Below are positions 8,635 to 15,792 of a DNA stretch of 18,888 nt, piece after piece. A program made the translations under genes and the position numbers. The DNA is from Spirochaetota bacterium (GTDB lineage: Bacteria > Spirochaetota > Spirochaetia > DSM-27196 > PWMO01). The notes under the pieces were generated by a model that worked only from the letters and a program-made list of their open reading frames with translations, did no database searches and was not told where the DNA came from. The stretch is from NCBI GenBank assembly GCA_009908735.1, contig JAAAOR010000129.1, positions 1 to 18,888 on the forward strand. Direction: 5' to 3'. The number at the start of each line of letters is the position of its first letter. The first letter of the stretch is position 1.

Positions 8635-8687
8635 TGAGAGGCTCCTTTGGGCGGCGGGTGGCCGTTTGCCGTTGGGCCCGCCTTTTG

Positions 8688-8696
8688 TGCTATACT
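8688..8696 (+). promoter_or_regulatory. Extended -10 promoter of the radical SAM gene, leaderless
   Basis: TGCTATACT matches the extended -10 form TGnTATAAT at five of six hexamer positions. The GTG at 8703 follows 6 nt after the hexamer, right where transcription should begin. The expected -35 position (8668-8673, GCCGTT) is poor, which fits an extended -10 promoter. Confidence 0.55.
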
Positions 8697-8706
8697 CACA
8701 TTGTGA
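8696..8706. repeat. 11-bp palindrome over the radical SAM start
   Basis: TCACATTGTGA is a perfect 5-1-5 inverted repeat spanning the end of the -10 and the GTG start codon. A protein bound here would block the predicted transcription start. It may equally be chance, and no regulator is encoded nearby. Confidence 0.25.
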
Positions 8707-9644
8707 CGGAGTTCCCCTTTCACGCCTATAGCACTTATCTCCGTCAGAGATACGGTGAGAGGACCTATCGCATCGGCGTGGACGCGGGCTTCTCCTGCCC
8801 GAACCGCGGGCGGGACCGTGGGACAGGGGGATGCCGTTTCTGCGACGAAAGCGGTTCGCGAGCGGCGTACATCGCCGACCACGAGGCGGCCGATCTTAGA
8901 GGGCAGATCGTACGCTCGCAGCAGGCGCTCTCCCGGCGGTACGGCGCCTCTCAGTTCATTCTCTACTTTCAGGCCTTCTCGAGCACCTACGCGCCGGCCG
9001 GCAAGCTGCGCGAAATATATGATGCCGGCCTCGCGGTCATGCCCTTCCGGGAGCTCATCGTCTCCACCCGTCCCGACTGCGTGGATGCGGAGAGGGCCGA
9101 GCTTATCGGCTCCTACCGCGAGGAGCTCAGCGACGTCTGGGTGGAGCTCGGCCTTCAGTCGGCTCACGACACGACCCTCCGCCGGATCGGGCGCGGGCAC
9201 GACGTGGCGGCCTTCGACGAGGCCCTCTCACGGCTGCGCGCGGCGGGGGTGAAGGTGGCCGCGCACGTTATTTTTGGGCTGCCCGGTGAGGGTCCCGATG
9301 AAGCGCTCGAGACGGTGCGATTTCTCGCCGATCGGCGGGTCGAAGGCATAAAGATCCACAACATGCATGTGGTCGACGGCACCCCGCTTGCGGATGAGTA
9401 TCGCCGCGGCGAGCTCGAAGTGCCGGGCCCTGACGAGCATATGCGGAGTGTCGCGGCGGCGCTGGAGCTGCTTCCGCGCGAAACGGTGGTTATGCGGATC
9501 ACGAGTGACACAGCCCCCGACCGTCTCCTCGCGCCGCGCGAGTTCTGGGGGAAGCAGGAGTTTCGACGGCGGCTCGTGCAATATATGCAGGAGCGCGATA
9601 TGTATCAGGCGGGAGGTAACAGACAGGAATGGCTAAGCAGATAA
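8703..9644 (+). CDS. yhcC: YhcC-type (TIGR01212) radical SAM protein
   Basis: The 313-residue protein starts with the typical family opening (FPFHAYSTYLRQRYGERTYRI, then GVDAGFSCPNR). It carries the iron-sulphur motif Cys-x11-Cys-x2-Cys in CPNRGRDRGTGGCRFC, the spaced variant of this family rather than the common CxxxCxxC. Further family segments are QAFSSTYAP, ELGLQSAHDTTLRRIGRGHD, HVIFGLPGE and KIHNMHVVDGTPLADEY. The protein would cleave S-adenosylmethionine with a 4Fe-4S cluster; the substrate is not established to my knowledge. I chose the GTG at 8703 because it puts the conserved opening at residue 3, gives the usual length near 310, and lies 6 nt after an extended -10. The open frame reaches back to an ATG at 8634, but that would include the promoter. 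The last 16 nt overlap the next gene. Confidence 0.88.
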   Translation: MTEFPFHAYSTYLRQRYGERTYRIGVDAGFSCPNRGRDRGTGGCRFCDESGSRAAYIADHEAADLRGQIVRSQQALSRRYGASQFILYFQAFSSTYAPAGKLREIYDAGLAVMPFRELIVSTRPDCVDAERAELIGSYREELSDVWVELGLQSAHDTTLRRIGRGHDVAAFDEALSRLRAAGVKVAAHVIFGLPGEGPDEALETVRFLADRRVEGIKIHNMHVVDGTPLADEYRRGELEVPGPDEHMRSVAAALELLPRETVVMRITSDTAPDRLLAPREFWGKQEFRRRLVQYMQERDMYQAGGNRQEWLSR

Positions 9645-10129
9645 AGGACAACGAGACACTGACCCTCATCGAGCGGATAGCCGATCACTTCAACAACAAC
9701 CTCTACAACCGGTATCTGCGACAGGCATACACCACTATGGCGCTCGATCAGAGCTCGTGGACACTCATCGAGAACCTCCTGGATAAGTCCGACTACTACC
9801 GGCTGCAGGGCTATCACTACGATGAGCTCTATGAACGGGTTCTCGCTCTCGCGCGCTTCGTCTACCACTCCAGGCGGGAGATCCAGCCTCATCTGCGCAG
9901 CATCCTCCAGCGCGCCGGCGGGCCGAGCGGCAACAGTCCGAACGAGCGTATTCTTCGAGAGATGGCGGTCAACAACTTTGCCTCCAACTTGAATCTGCTC
10001 TCCGACCTGACCAACAAGCTCTTCTCGCGTGTCGCCGAGCTCGACGAGCAGGACCACAAAAACGACCGCCCGGTCTACCGCCGCATTCCGGAGGTGCAGG
10101 AGATCGGCCGTTACCTCGTCCCCCGATGA
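9629..10129 (+). CDS. Conserved-looking helical protein of unknown function
   Basis: I do not recognise this 166-residue protein. It is soluble and mainly helical, with many aromatic and charged residues (LYNRYLRQAYTTMALDQSSW near 25-44, YYRLQGYHYDELYERVLALARF near 57-78). It has no signal peptide, membrane segment or cysteine, and no obvious catalytic motif. Its ATG lies inside the 3' end of the radical SAM gene (16-nt overlap, different frame). GGGAGGT lies 11 nt upstream and AGGA touches the start, so it is probably translated from the same mRNA. Codon use looks like that of its neighbours, and no competing open frame is more convincing. Its place among other proteins I read as spirochaete-type suggests a lineage-restricted family, but that is a guess. 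Confidence 0.75.
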   Translation: MAKQIKDNETLTLIERIADHFNNNLYNRYLRQAYTTMALDQSSWTLIENLLDKSDYYRLQGYHYDELYERVLALARFVYHSRREIQPHLRSILQRAGGPSGNSPNERILREMAVNNFASNLNLLSDLTNKLFSRVAELDEQDHKNDRPVYRRIPEVQEIGRYLVPR

Positions 10130-10154
10130 CAAACGGCGGTTTTCTCGTTAGATT
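10126..10154 (+). promoter_or_regulatory. Possible promoter of the lipoprotein gene
   Basis: ATGACA (10126-10131), 17 bp and TAGATT (10149-10154) form a moderate sigma70-like match. The start would give a leader of about 12 nt consisting almost wholly of the ribosome-binding site. Confidence 0.35.
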
Positions 10155-10161
10155 GGCGACC

Positions 10162-10172
10162 GGAGGTGATCC
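10162..10172 (+). promoter_or_regulatory. Full-length Shine-Dalgarno sequence
   Basis: GGAGGTGATCC stands immediately before the ATG at 10173 and matches the usual complement of the bacterial 16S rRNA 3' end over 11 nt, with GGAGG six nt from the start. It is the strongest ribosome-binding site in the window and fixes the start of the lipoprotein gene. Confidence 0.85.
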
Positions 10173-10991
10173 ATGCCCGTATCGAAGGTAAAGATCGGTG
10201 TCGTCGCGCTCGTGGCAGTGTTGGTGTTGAGTGGGTGTCTTCAGTCGCGCACGGTGGTATCCATCAACCCGGATGGTTCCGGAACGGTTGAAGAGACGTT
10301 TCTTATGCAAAAGGACGTGGTGCAAATGCTTGCCGGCATGGGCGAGGGCGAGTCGTTCTCGCTTCTCGACCGTGATGAACTCCAGCAGGGTGCAACGGAC
10401 TACGGGAACGGGGTGATGTTTCAGAGTGCCGAGGAAATGAGCACGGGCTGGGGGAGCGGGTACCGTGCGGTTTATACGTTCGAAGACGTAAATCAGCTGC
10501 GCGTCAACCAGAATCCCAGTGACGACCTACCCTCTCAAGGCGGCGGCATGGGTGGCGAGACACCGAGCGCGGTGGAGTATATCCAGTTCGCGATCAGCGG
10601 TAGCAATCCCGCCACGCTCGAGATCATTATGCCCGAGCCCACGGAAGGCGAAATGGAGCCGAGCGACTCCCCGTCGATGTCCGAGGATATGCAGGCGCCC
10701 GAGCTTTCCGAGCAGGATATGCAGGGATTGGCCAGCCTCTACACCGACATGCGCATCAGCGTCGAGGTAGTCGTCAACGGACGTGTTGTGGATTCCAACG
10801 CGACCCACCTCGACGGAAACACGGTGACCCTAATCGATATGGATTTCAACCGCATTCTCGAGGAGCCTGAAGTGATGCAGCGCCTCGCCGTGCAGGAGCC
10901 TGGCTCTCTCAGCCAGATTGAGGCTCTCGTGGACGACATCCCCGGCATTCGGGCGGAGCTCAAGCCGCGCGTGCGAGTTCGGTTTCGCTGA
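10173..10991 (+). CDS. Lipoprotein of unknown function
   Basis: This 272-residue protein has a classic lipoprotein signal peptide: a KVK basic start, the hydrophobic stretch IGVVALVAVLV, and the lipobox LSGC with the cysteine at 22. The next segment (TVVSINPDGSGTVEETFLM) resembles the opening of a beta-rich LppM-like domain found in other lipoproteins, but the match is loose. Residues about 150-190 form an acidic, Met/Ser/Pro-rich low-complexity linker (EPTEGEMEPSDSPSMSEDM), followed by a second folded stretch ending in RVRVRFR. It should be anchored to a membrane on the outer side of the cytoplasmic membrane. Translation should be very efficient given the 11-nt ribosome-binding site. It follows the helical protein by 43 bp and precedes the DUF5312-like gene by 59 bp. 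Confidence 0.8.
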   Translation: MPVSKVKIGVVALVAVLVLSGCLQSRTVVSINPDGSGTVEETFLMQKDVVQMLAGMGEGESFSLLDRDELQQGATDYGNGVMFQSAEEMSTGWGSGYRAVYTFEDVNQLRVNQNPSDDLPSQGGGMGGETPSAVEYIQFAISGSNPATLEIIMPEPTEGEMEPSDSPSMSEDMQAPELSEQDMQGLASLYTDMRISVEVVVNGRVVDSNATHLDGNTVTLIDMDFNRILEEPEVMQRLAVQEPGSLSQIEALVDDIPGIRAELKPRVRVRFR

Positions 10992-11015
10992 GTCTTCCCG
11001 GTGCGGAGTGCTGAA

Positions 11016-11044
11016 TTGACACCCGTCTGCTTGTATCGTACTGT
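11016..11044 (+). promoter_or_regulatory. Promoter of the DUF5312-like gene, near-leaderless
   Basis: Consensus TTGACA (11016-11021) and TACTGT (11039-11044) are 17 bp apart. The ATG at 11051 follows 6 nt later with no Shine-Dalgarno sequence. The -10 is weak (three of six), but position and spacing match the other leaderless starts here. Confidence 0.45.
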
Positions 11045-11050
11045 AACGCC

Positions 11051-12655
11051 ATGAGTTCGCCGGACCAGGGGTCTGGGGGCCAGCGTAGTGCAGGCGAGGA
11101 TGCCCAGCCGTCTCTTTTGGAACGCCTCTTCGGTGCGCTGCTCGGCGGTGAGGATGAGGAGCGCCTGCGAAAGCGGCAGCTGAGAAACATTGCGAAGGCG
11201 CTGAAGAAATCCCGCCTCAAGTTTTACAAGCCTCGCGGGGAAGAAGTGCAGCCGGCGCTCGCGAAGTTTTTCAACGATATTTACCGCACTGTAGGACCTG
11301 CCCAGACCCTGCTCTCGAATGCGGAGTCCTCAACCGCGCTCCGTGGTATCGTCATCGACACCCATCTCTCCGAGGCGCAGCGACAGCAGCGCGAGGCGCT
11401 CGACGAGGAGCGTATTCGGGAGCAGGCAAAGGTGAAGGGCACCGCTGAGCTGCGCGACGAGCTTAAAGACGTCATCATTGGCTTTTACCGCGCCTTCGAT
11501 AACAAGACCGTCAAAGAAATAAACGCTACTTACAGCAACATCCGCAGGCTCGTAAACTTCGTGCGCTTCGACTACTATTTTTTGCTGCGCAAGTTCGATT
11601 CGAACTTCCCCGAAGGGGAGTTCACCTACAAGCCCAAGTTCGATTCGCTGCAAGCGGAGTACGTCTCGGACGATCTCAAGGACTTCCTCGAGATCGCATA
11701 TCCGCTGGATAAGCAGGCGGATTGGGATGCGGTGTTCGATGCGTTGCGCGCCTACAAGGGGGTGGAAACCATCGCCAGGTCGGAGTGGAAGAAGGTGGTT
11801 GCGCAGGTCGATGATGTGCTCAAGTCGAACGTTCTGACGATGATCGTCCAGCACGCCGACAAGAACCCTGCGTTCCAGCCGAGCTCCCGTAAGGTCAACG
11901 AGCGAATCGTGGAGCCCTATCTCGAGAGCCTCAAAACAAAGGCCGAGTCGACGGTGCAGGGCCTGATAAATGAGCGGCGCACCGAGAAAGCCGACCAGCT
12001 CAAGCAGAAAGTTTTCGGCACGACCGCTATTGCGCGTACGAAATACTACACCGACACTGCGAACCTGGTTTTCACCAAGCGTAATCTCGCGGGCTACACC
12101 TACACCGAGCCGATCAACTACCTCAAGGCGTTCCTCCTTGATTACGTGAAAAAGGATGTACGAGAAGTCGTGCGTGATATTCTCATCGTTCGCGGGCAGT
12201 GGTCGGACAATATTACCTCACAGCGCCTGTCTGAGGCCTTCCATCAGGTGTTCACCATTGCCGATCAGGTGGTGAGGTTTGACGACAGCCTCGCCGAGGA
12301 AGGAGAACTCGGGCAGAAGGTGAAGCGAGGGATGGGCCGTATTAAGGACCGCGACCCGGCGACCACGAAGCTGCTAAAGCAGACCCTCGACGAGGTGAAC
12401 AAGCAGGCTCGAGCGATGATAATGGACTCGGCGCAGGCGCTCATCACCATGGCCAAGGACCTCAAGACGCTCATAGAGGATCACGAGAAGAAAAGTGGCG
12501 AGCTTCTTCTTAACTGGAAGGAACTGGATTCATACACCGAGGAGCCGCTGAAAGACCGCATGGTCGAGATCTATCGCACAACCTACCACTTCGTGCAACT
12601 CCTGCAGATGTACGTAAAGAAAAAGCAATCTGCACCGGACGACGGCGCGGACTAG
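11051..12655 (+). CDS. DUF5312-like spirochaetal protein
   Basis: The 534-residue protein is soluble and mostly helical, with a low-complexity hydrophilic N-terminus (about 1-20) and a lysine-rich region at 40-63 (RKRQLRNIAKALKKSRLKFYKPRG). No signal peptide, membrane helix or enzyme motif is visible. I recall similar proteins (ALKKSRLKFYKPRGEEVQP...LAKFFNDIYRTVGPAQ) as the spirochaete family DUF5312, of unknown function. That recall is one of the main arguments for the source organism, but I cannot confirm it without a search. Tyrosine and lysine are frequent (NATYSNIRRLVNFVRFDYYF, KYYTDTANLVFTKRN). The ATG at 11051 is fixed by a promoter that ends 6 nt before it. The gene converges on the alkyltransferase gene 66 bp further on. 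Confidence 0.75.
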   Translation: MSSPDQGSGGQRSAGEDAQPSLLERLFGALLGGEDEERLRKRQLRNIAKALKKSRLKFYKPRGEEVQPALAKFFNDIYRTVGPAQTLLSNAESSTALRGIVIDTHLSEAQRQQREALDEERIREQAKVKGTAELRDELKDVIIGFYRAFDNKTVKEINATYSNIRRLVNFVRFDYYFLLRKFDSNFPEGEFTYKPKFDSLQAEYVSDDLKDFLEIAYPLDKQADWDAVFDALRAYKGVETIARSEWKKVVAQVDDVLKSNVLTMIVQHADKNPAFQPSSRKVNERIVEPYLESLKTKAESTVQGLINERRTEKADQLKQKVFGTTAIARTKYYTDTANLVFTKRNLAGYTYTEPINYLKAFLLDYVKKDVREVVRDILIVRGQWSDNITSQRLSEAFHQVFTIADQVVRFDDSLAEEGELGQKVKRGMGRIKDRDPATTKLLKQTLDEVNKQARAMIMDSAQALITMAKDLKTLIEDHEKKSGELLLNWKELDSYTEEPLKDRMVEIYRTTYHFVQLLQMYVKKKQSAPDDGAD

Positions 12656-12660
12656 TCGGT

Positions 12661-12680
12661 CCGCTACCGCGGGGTGGCGG
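12661..12680. other. Hairpin between convergent genes
   Basis: CCGCTACC and GGTGGCGG form an 8-bp stem (one G-U or C-A mismatch depending on strand) with a GCGG loop, 6 bp past the stop of the DUF5312-like gene. No T-tract follows. It may help end transcription between the convergent genes, but this is not shown by the sequence. Confidence 0.35.
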
Positions 12681-12721
12681 TGGTCCTGCGCACGCCGGTG
12701 CCGGGCGGCCGCCCTCGGCTG

Positions 12722-13231
12722 CTAGAGCGCACCCTCGAGAGCGAGTAATGAGCGCTTTGCCTCCGTGCCGCTTCCGTTGAGCGATCGCAACGCGTAGTTG
12801 CCGATGCTTCCCGATGCCGGAACGACGCGGTGACAGGGTACTATGATAGGGATCGGGTTGGAGGCAACCGCATTACCCACCGCGCGTGCAGCGTCCTTTT
12901 TGCCGATCTTCCTCGCGATTTCGCCGTAGGTCACGACGTCGCCGTACTTGATCTTGCGCAGCCGCTGCCATACGAGACGCTGAAATTCGGTCCCTTCGAA
13001 CTCGAGCTCCAGGGTGAACCGCGTCAACCTCCCTGCGAAGTACTCATCCAGCTGGTACTCGACCTCACCGCATGCATACTTGTTATCCACCGCTACGTAA
13101 TCCTCTCCCCAATCATTGACGGGTCGGAAGCCGATACGCACGACCGTGCCCTTGCGCCTTACTGCAATGTAAAGATTACCGATCGGGGATGGATACGTAT
13201 GGGTGTAGACAATCTCGGTGCTTTTCGCCAT
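12722..13231 (-). CDS. ogt: Methylated-DNA-protein-cysteine methyltransferase
   Basis: This suicide repair protein moves alkyl groups from O6-alkylguanine (and O4-alkylthymine) in DNA to its own cysteine. The 169-residue sequence has the family core at its C-terminal half: FQRLVWQRLRKIKYGDVVTYGEIA at 83-106, ARAVGNAVASNPIPIIVPCHRV at 115-136 with acceptor Cys133, and a GNYALRSLNG segment near 144-153. The N-terminal half is an RNase H-like fold region (SPIGNLYIAV), as in Ogt, with no Ada zinc domain or activator part. The ATG at 13231 has a modest AAGG 4-5 nt upstream. It is divergent from the GNAT-like gene. The Ogt symbol is by family resemblance. Confidence 0.92.
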   Translation of the reverse strand: MAKSTEIVYTHTYPSPIGNLYIAVRRKGTVVRIGFRPVNDWGEDYVAVDNKYACGEVEYQLDEYFAGRLTRFTLELEFEGTEFQRLVWQRLRKIKYGDVVTYGEIARKIGKKDAARAVGNAVASNPIPIIVPCHRVVPASGSIGNYALRSLNGSGTEAKRSLLALEGAL

Positions 13232-13297
13232 ACGCCTTCACCAAGGACGATAGCACCGAGATCGGAAAAAGGAAAGCGGGTAGACAGAATATTCCAT

Positions 13298-13326
13298 TTG
13301 CTGAGCCGCAATGTCTCAGTTATACT
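13298..13326 (+). promoter_or_regulatory. Promoter of the GNAT-like gene, leaderless
   Basis: TTGCTG (13298-13303), 17 bp and TATACT (13321-13326) are followed after 7 nt by the ATG at 13334. No Shine-Dalgarno sequence is present. The site lies inside the longer open frame that extends back to 12830, so it argues for the later start. Confidence 0.6.
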
Positions 13327-13333
13327 TCGCCGC

Positions 13334-14467
13334 ATGGCCGACACGGTGACCGTCCTGCCGGTTCTTCCCGGCGATCGAAGGCTCGAGCGTGAGTTTATCT
13401 CGTTACCCCATCAAATCTACGAGGGGTGTGCGCAGTGGGTCCCCCGTTTCCGCAAGGGGGTCCGCCGGATGATCCGGCGCGAGCACCCCTACTTCGATCA
13501 CGCGGACTCGCAGTTCCTCATTGCTCAGCGAAACGGGGACACGGTGGCCCGGCTTCTCGTGGTTTTCAATCGTCGCTACAACGAGCACCACGGCCGCCGC
13601 GACGCACATTTCTATTACTTCGATGCGTTCGATGATTCCGGGGCTGTCGACGCGCTCTTTGCCGCAACCCGCGAGTGGGCCCTCGATCGTGGCTGTGAGG
13701 CCATTGCCGGGCCCATGCTATCCGGTGGTGCTGCCGGTCACGGGGTTCTCGTCGACGGATTCGAGCATCGCGCGGCGATGACGATGATGAGTTACAACCA
13801 CCCCTACTACGGCGCCCACCTCGAACGGCAGGGGATGGTGAAGCGGGTCGACATGCTCTCCTCGTGCCTCCATCCTCCGACCTTCGAGCTCCCCGCGAAA
13901 GTGCGCTCGGTAGCGCAGAAGGTTCTCGCGCGGGGACGCTTCTCGGTGCTGCGGTTTTCATCAAAGGCCGAGCTCAGGGCCGTCGCCGCCGAGGTGGTGC
14001 CGATGTTCAACCGTTCCCTCGCGGGGCATCTACAGAACTATCCGCTGACCGAGGCCGAGCTCCACGAGCTTGCCGCCGACCTGCTCGAAGTTGCCGACCC
14101 CGAGCTCATCAAGATTCTCGCCTACGACGGCGAGTACGTCGGATTCCTCCTCGCCTTCCCAGATGTTTCGGAGGCGCTGCGTCGCTCCCGGGGCCGCCTG
14201 ACGCCTTGGGCCCTCGTCGACATCATGCGGGAGTTCAAACGGACCAAGGACCTCGTGATAAACGGCGCCGGCATCCTGCCTGAGTACCAGCGCCTCGGCG
14301 GCAACGCGCTTCTTTACTATGAGCTCGAGCGCACCGCCAAGAGCCGCGACTTCACTCATGCCGATGTGACGCAGGTAGCGGAGTCGACTGAGCTCATGCA
14401 GAGCGACCTCGAGCGGCTCGGAAGCGAGGTCTACAAGCGCCATCGGATCTACGAGATGCCCTTGTAG
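13334..14467 (+). CDS. GNAT-like N-acetyltransferase superfamily protein
   Basis: The 377-residue protein resembles the group of about 370-residue GNAT-fold proteins that begin with FISLPHQIYEGCAQWVPRFR and continue with HPYFDHADSQFLIAQRNGDTVARL, where most members have a first-lobe region like this. The second half contains NGAGILPEYQRLGGNALLYYELE (residues about 311-333), which fits the acetyl-CoA pyrophosphate-binding loop (Q/R-x-x-G-x-G/A) of this superfamily. It is soluble and cytosolic by appearance, and its substrate is unknown. The open frame continues upstream to 12830 across the opposite-strand alkyltransferase gene, but homology begins at this ATG and a promoter ends 7 nt before it. 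The gene converges on hflX with 38 bp between stops. Confidence 0.75.
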   Translation: MADTVTVLPVLPGDRRLEREFISLPHQIYEGCAQWVPRFRKGVRRMIRREHPYFDHADSQFLIAQRNGDTVARLLVVFNRRYNEHHGRRDAHFYYFDAFDDSGAVDALFAATREWALDRGCEAIAGPMLSGGAAGHGVLVDGFEHRAAMTMMSYNHPYYGAHLERQGMVKRVDMLSSCLHPPTFELPAKVRSVAQKVLARGRFSVLRFSSKAELRAVAAEVVPMFNRSLAGHLQNYPLTEAELHELAADLLEVADPELIKILAYDGEYVGFLLAFPDVSEALRRSRGRLTPWALVDIMREFKRTKDLVINGAGILPEYQRLGGNALLYYELERTAKSRDFTHADVTQVAESTELMQSDLERLGSEVYKRHRIYEMPL

Positions 14468-14505
14468 GCGGGGCGTGAGCACCCGTGGGGGCAGCGGTAG
14501 AGTCC

Positions 14506-15792
14506 TCAGTCCATGTCGCGATAGGGGGCGAGGAGGTTACGCGTGCGCGGGGGCACCGAGGCATCGAGGTGAATGCCGTCGCCGCGGTGCTCCTCCGCGA
14601 CGACACGGCCGGTCCGGTGAGCCAGCGCGGCGAGATCATAGCGGTCGTAGGGGAGATGGTAGTTTGCCCGGTCAAAGCCTCCCTCGACGAGGTCGCGCAT
14701 GGCCTCTCGAAGCGTCTCGACTCCCTCGCCCGTTTTCGCCGAGCAGGCGATACAGGTTGTGTGCAGCGTCGCCTCTATGCGCGAGCAGAGCACGTCGGTG
14801 TCGCCGGGGCGTCCCCCGGGAGCGTCAATCTTGTTCACTACGGTGAGAATGGGTTTCTCTCCGGCTCCCAGCTCCGAGAGGACCGACATCGTGGTTTGGT
14901 GGTGCTCCATGACATGCGGTGAGGAGCCGTCGAGGACGTTGACGAGGAAGTCGGCGGTTACGGTTTCCTCGAGCGTGGAGTGGAACGCGTCGACGAGCTG
15001 ATGCGGGAGGTTTCGGATGAAGCCGACAGTATCGGTGACGAGCACGTGCGCGGAGTTCGGGAGCTCGACCTTGCGGGTGGTTGGATCGAGGGTGGCAAAG
15101 AGCTGGTCCTCCACAAGCACCCCGGCTCCGGAGAGCCGATTCAAGAGCGAGGACTTGCCGGCATTGGTGTAGCCCACGATGGCTCCAGTGGGGACCGGCA
15201 CGCCGGTGCGTTGCTTTCGCCGCGCCTCACGCTGCTGCTCAACCTCGGAGAGCTTCCGGCGGATGCTATCGATTCGCGCCAGGACCGTCCGTCGGTCGGC
15301 TTCGAGCTGGGTCTCTCCCTCGCCTCGCGTCCCCTTCTGACCGCCACGCTGGCGCGAGAGGTGGGTCCACGCCCGGGTGAGTCGTGGGAGCTGGTACTGC
15401 ATCCGTGCGAGATCTACCTGTAGCCGCGCCTCCCGCGTGGTGGCGTGGCGGCCGAAGATCTCGAGGATCACTTCCTGCCTGTCGAGTGTCGAGCGCTCGG
15501 CGCGCTGTTCCCAGTTCCGCTGCTGGGAGGGCGAGAGCTCGTTGTCGAAGACAATCATCTCCGCGTCGTGGTCTTCAGCGGCCCGGATGATCTCATCGGC
15601 CTTGCCGCTTCCCACTAGATAGCGTGGGCGGTACGCGCGCACGTTCACTGTGAGACGCGCGGCAGGCTCCACCCCCAGGGTTGCGAGCAATCCGGCAAGC
15701 TCTTCCAGACCTTCTTCTTGGTGATTCTCGCCCGTGCGCGCCTGTCGGACCGAGACGAGGATGGCCTTGTCGTCGGTTGTCGCTTTGCCCAC
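14506..15792 (-). CDS. hflX: GTPase HflX
   Basis: HflX is a ribosome-associated GTPase that rescues or splits stalled ribosomes, notably under stress. The 428 residues have the expected N-terminal HflX domain (YLVGSGKADEI near 58-68, VFDNELSPSQQRNWE near 81-95) and the linker signature GTRGEGETQLEADRR near 154-168. The GTPase motifs follow: G1 GYTNAGKSS at 207-215, G3 DTVG at 254-257, G4 NKID at 320-323 and a G5 SAKTG near 355. The C-terminal domain is short. The start is a GTG whose first G is the last base of the upstream TAG stop (TAGTG). With no ribosome-binding site of its own it is probably read by re-initiation after the upstream gene. This ties its expression to the unknown protein before it. 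Confidence 0.93.
   Translation of the reverse strand: MGKATTDDKAILVSVRQARTGENHQEEGLEELAGLLATLGVEPAARLTVNVRAYRPRYLVGSGKADEIIRAAEDHDAEMIVFDNELSPSQQRNWEQRAERSTLDRQEVILEIFGRHATTREARLQVDLARMQYQLPRLTRAWTHLSRQRGGQKGTRGEGETQLEADRRTVLARIDSIRRKLSEVEQQREARRKQRTGVPVPTGAIVGYTNAGKSSLLNRLSGAGVLVEDQLFATLDPTTRKVELPNSAHVLVTDTVGFIRNLPHQLVDAFHSTLEETVTADFLVNVLDGSSPHVMEHHQTTMSVLSELGAGEKPILTVVNKIDAPGGRPGDTDVLCSRIEATLHTTCIACSAKTGEGVETLREAMRDLVEGGFDRANYHLPYDRYDLAALAHRTGRVVAEEHRGDGIHLDASVPPRTRNLLAPYRDMD

Noticed and set aside
8634..8702. Upstream extension of the radical SAM gene to ATG 8634
   Set aside because: It contains the extended -10 promoter and would add residues absent from the family opening.
13287..13294. 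GAATATTC palindrome between the alkyltransferase and GNAT-like genes
   Set aside because: Eight bases only, with no second copy or known operator match; chance is sufficient.
12830..13333. Upstream extension of the GNAT-like gene
   Set aside because: It runs antisense through the alkyltransferase gene, shows no GNAT similarity and contains the TTGCTG-N17-TATACT promoter. The ATG at 13334 is the better start.
14468..14505. Possible terminator between the GNAT-like gene and hflX
   Set aside because: The CACCC...GGGG complement leaves too short a loop and no T-tract follows on either strand.
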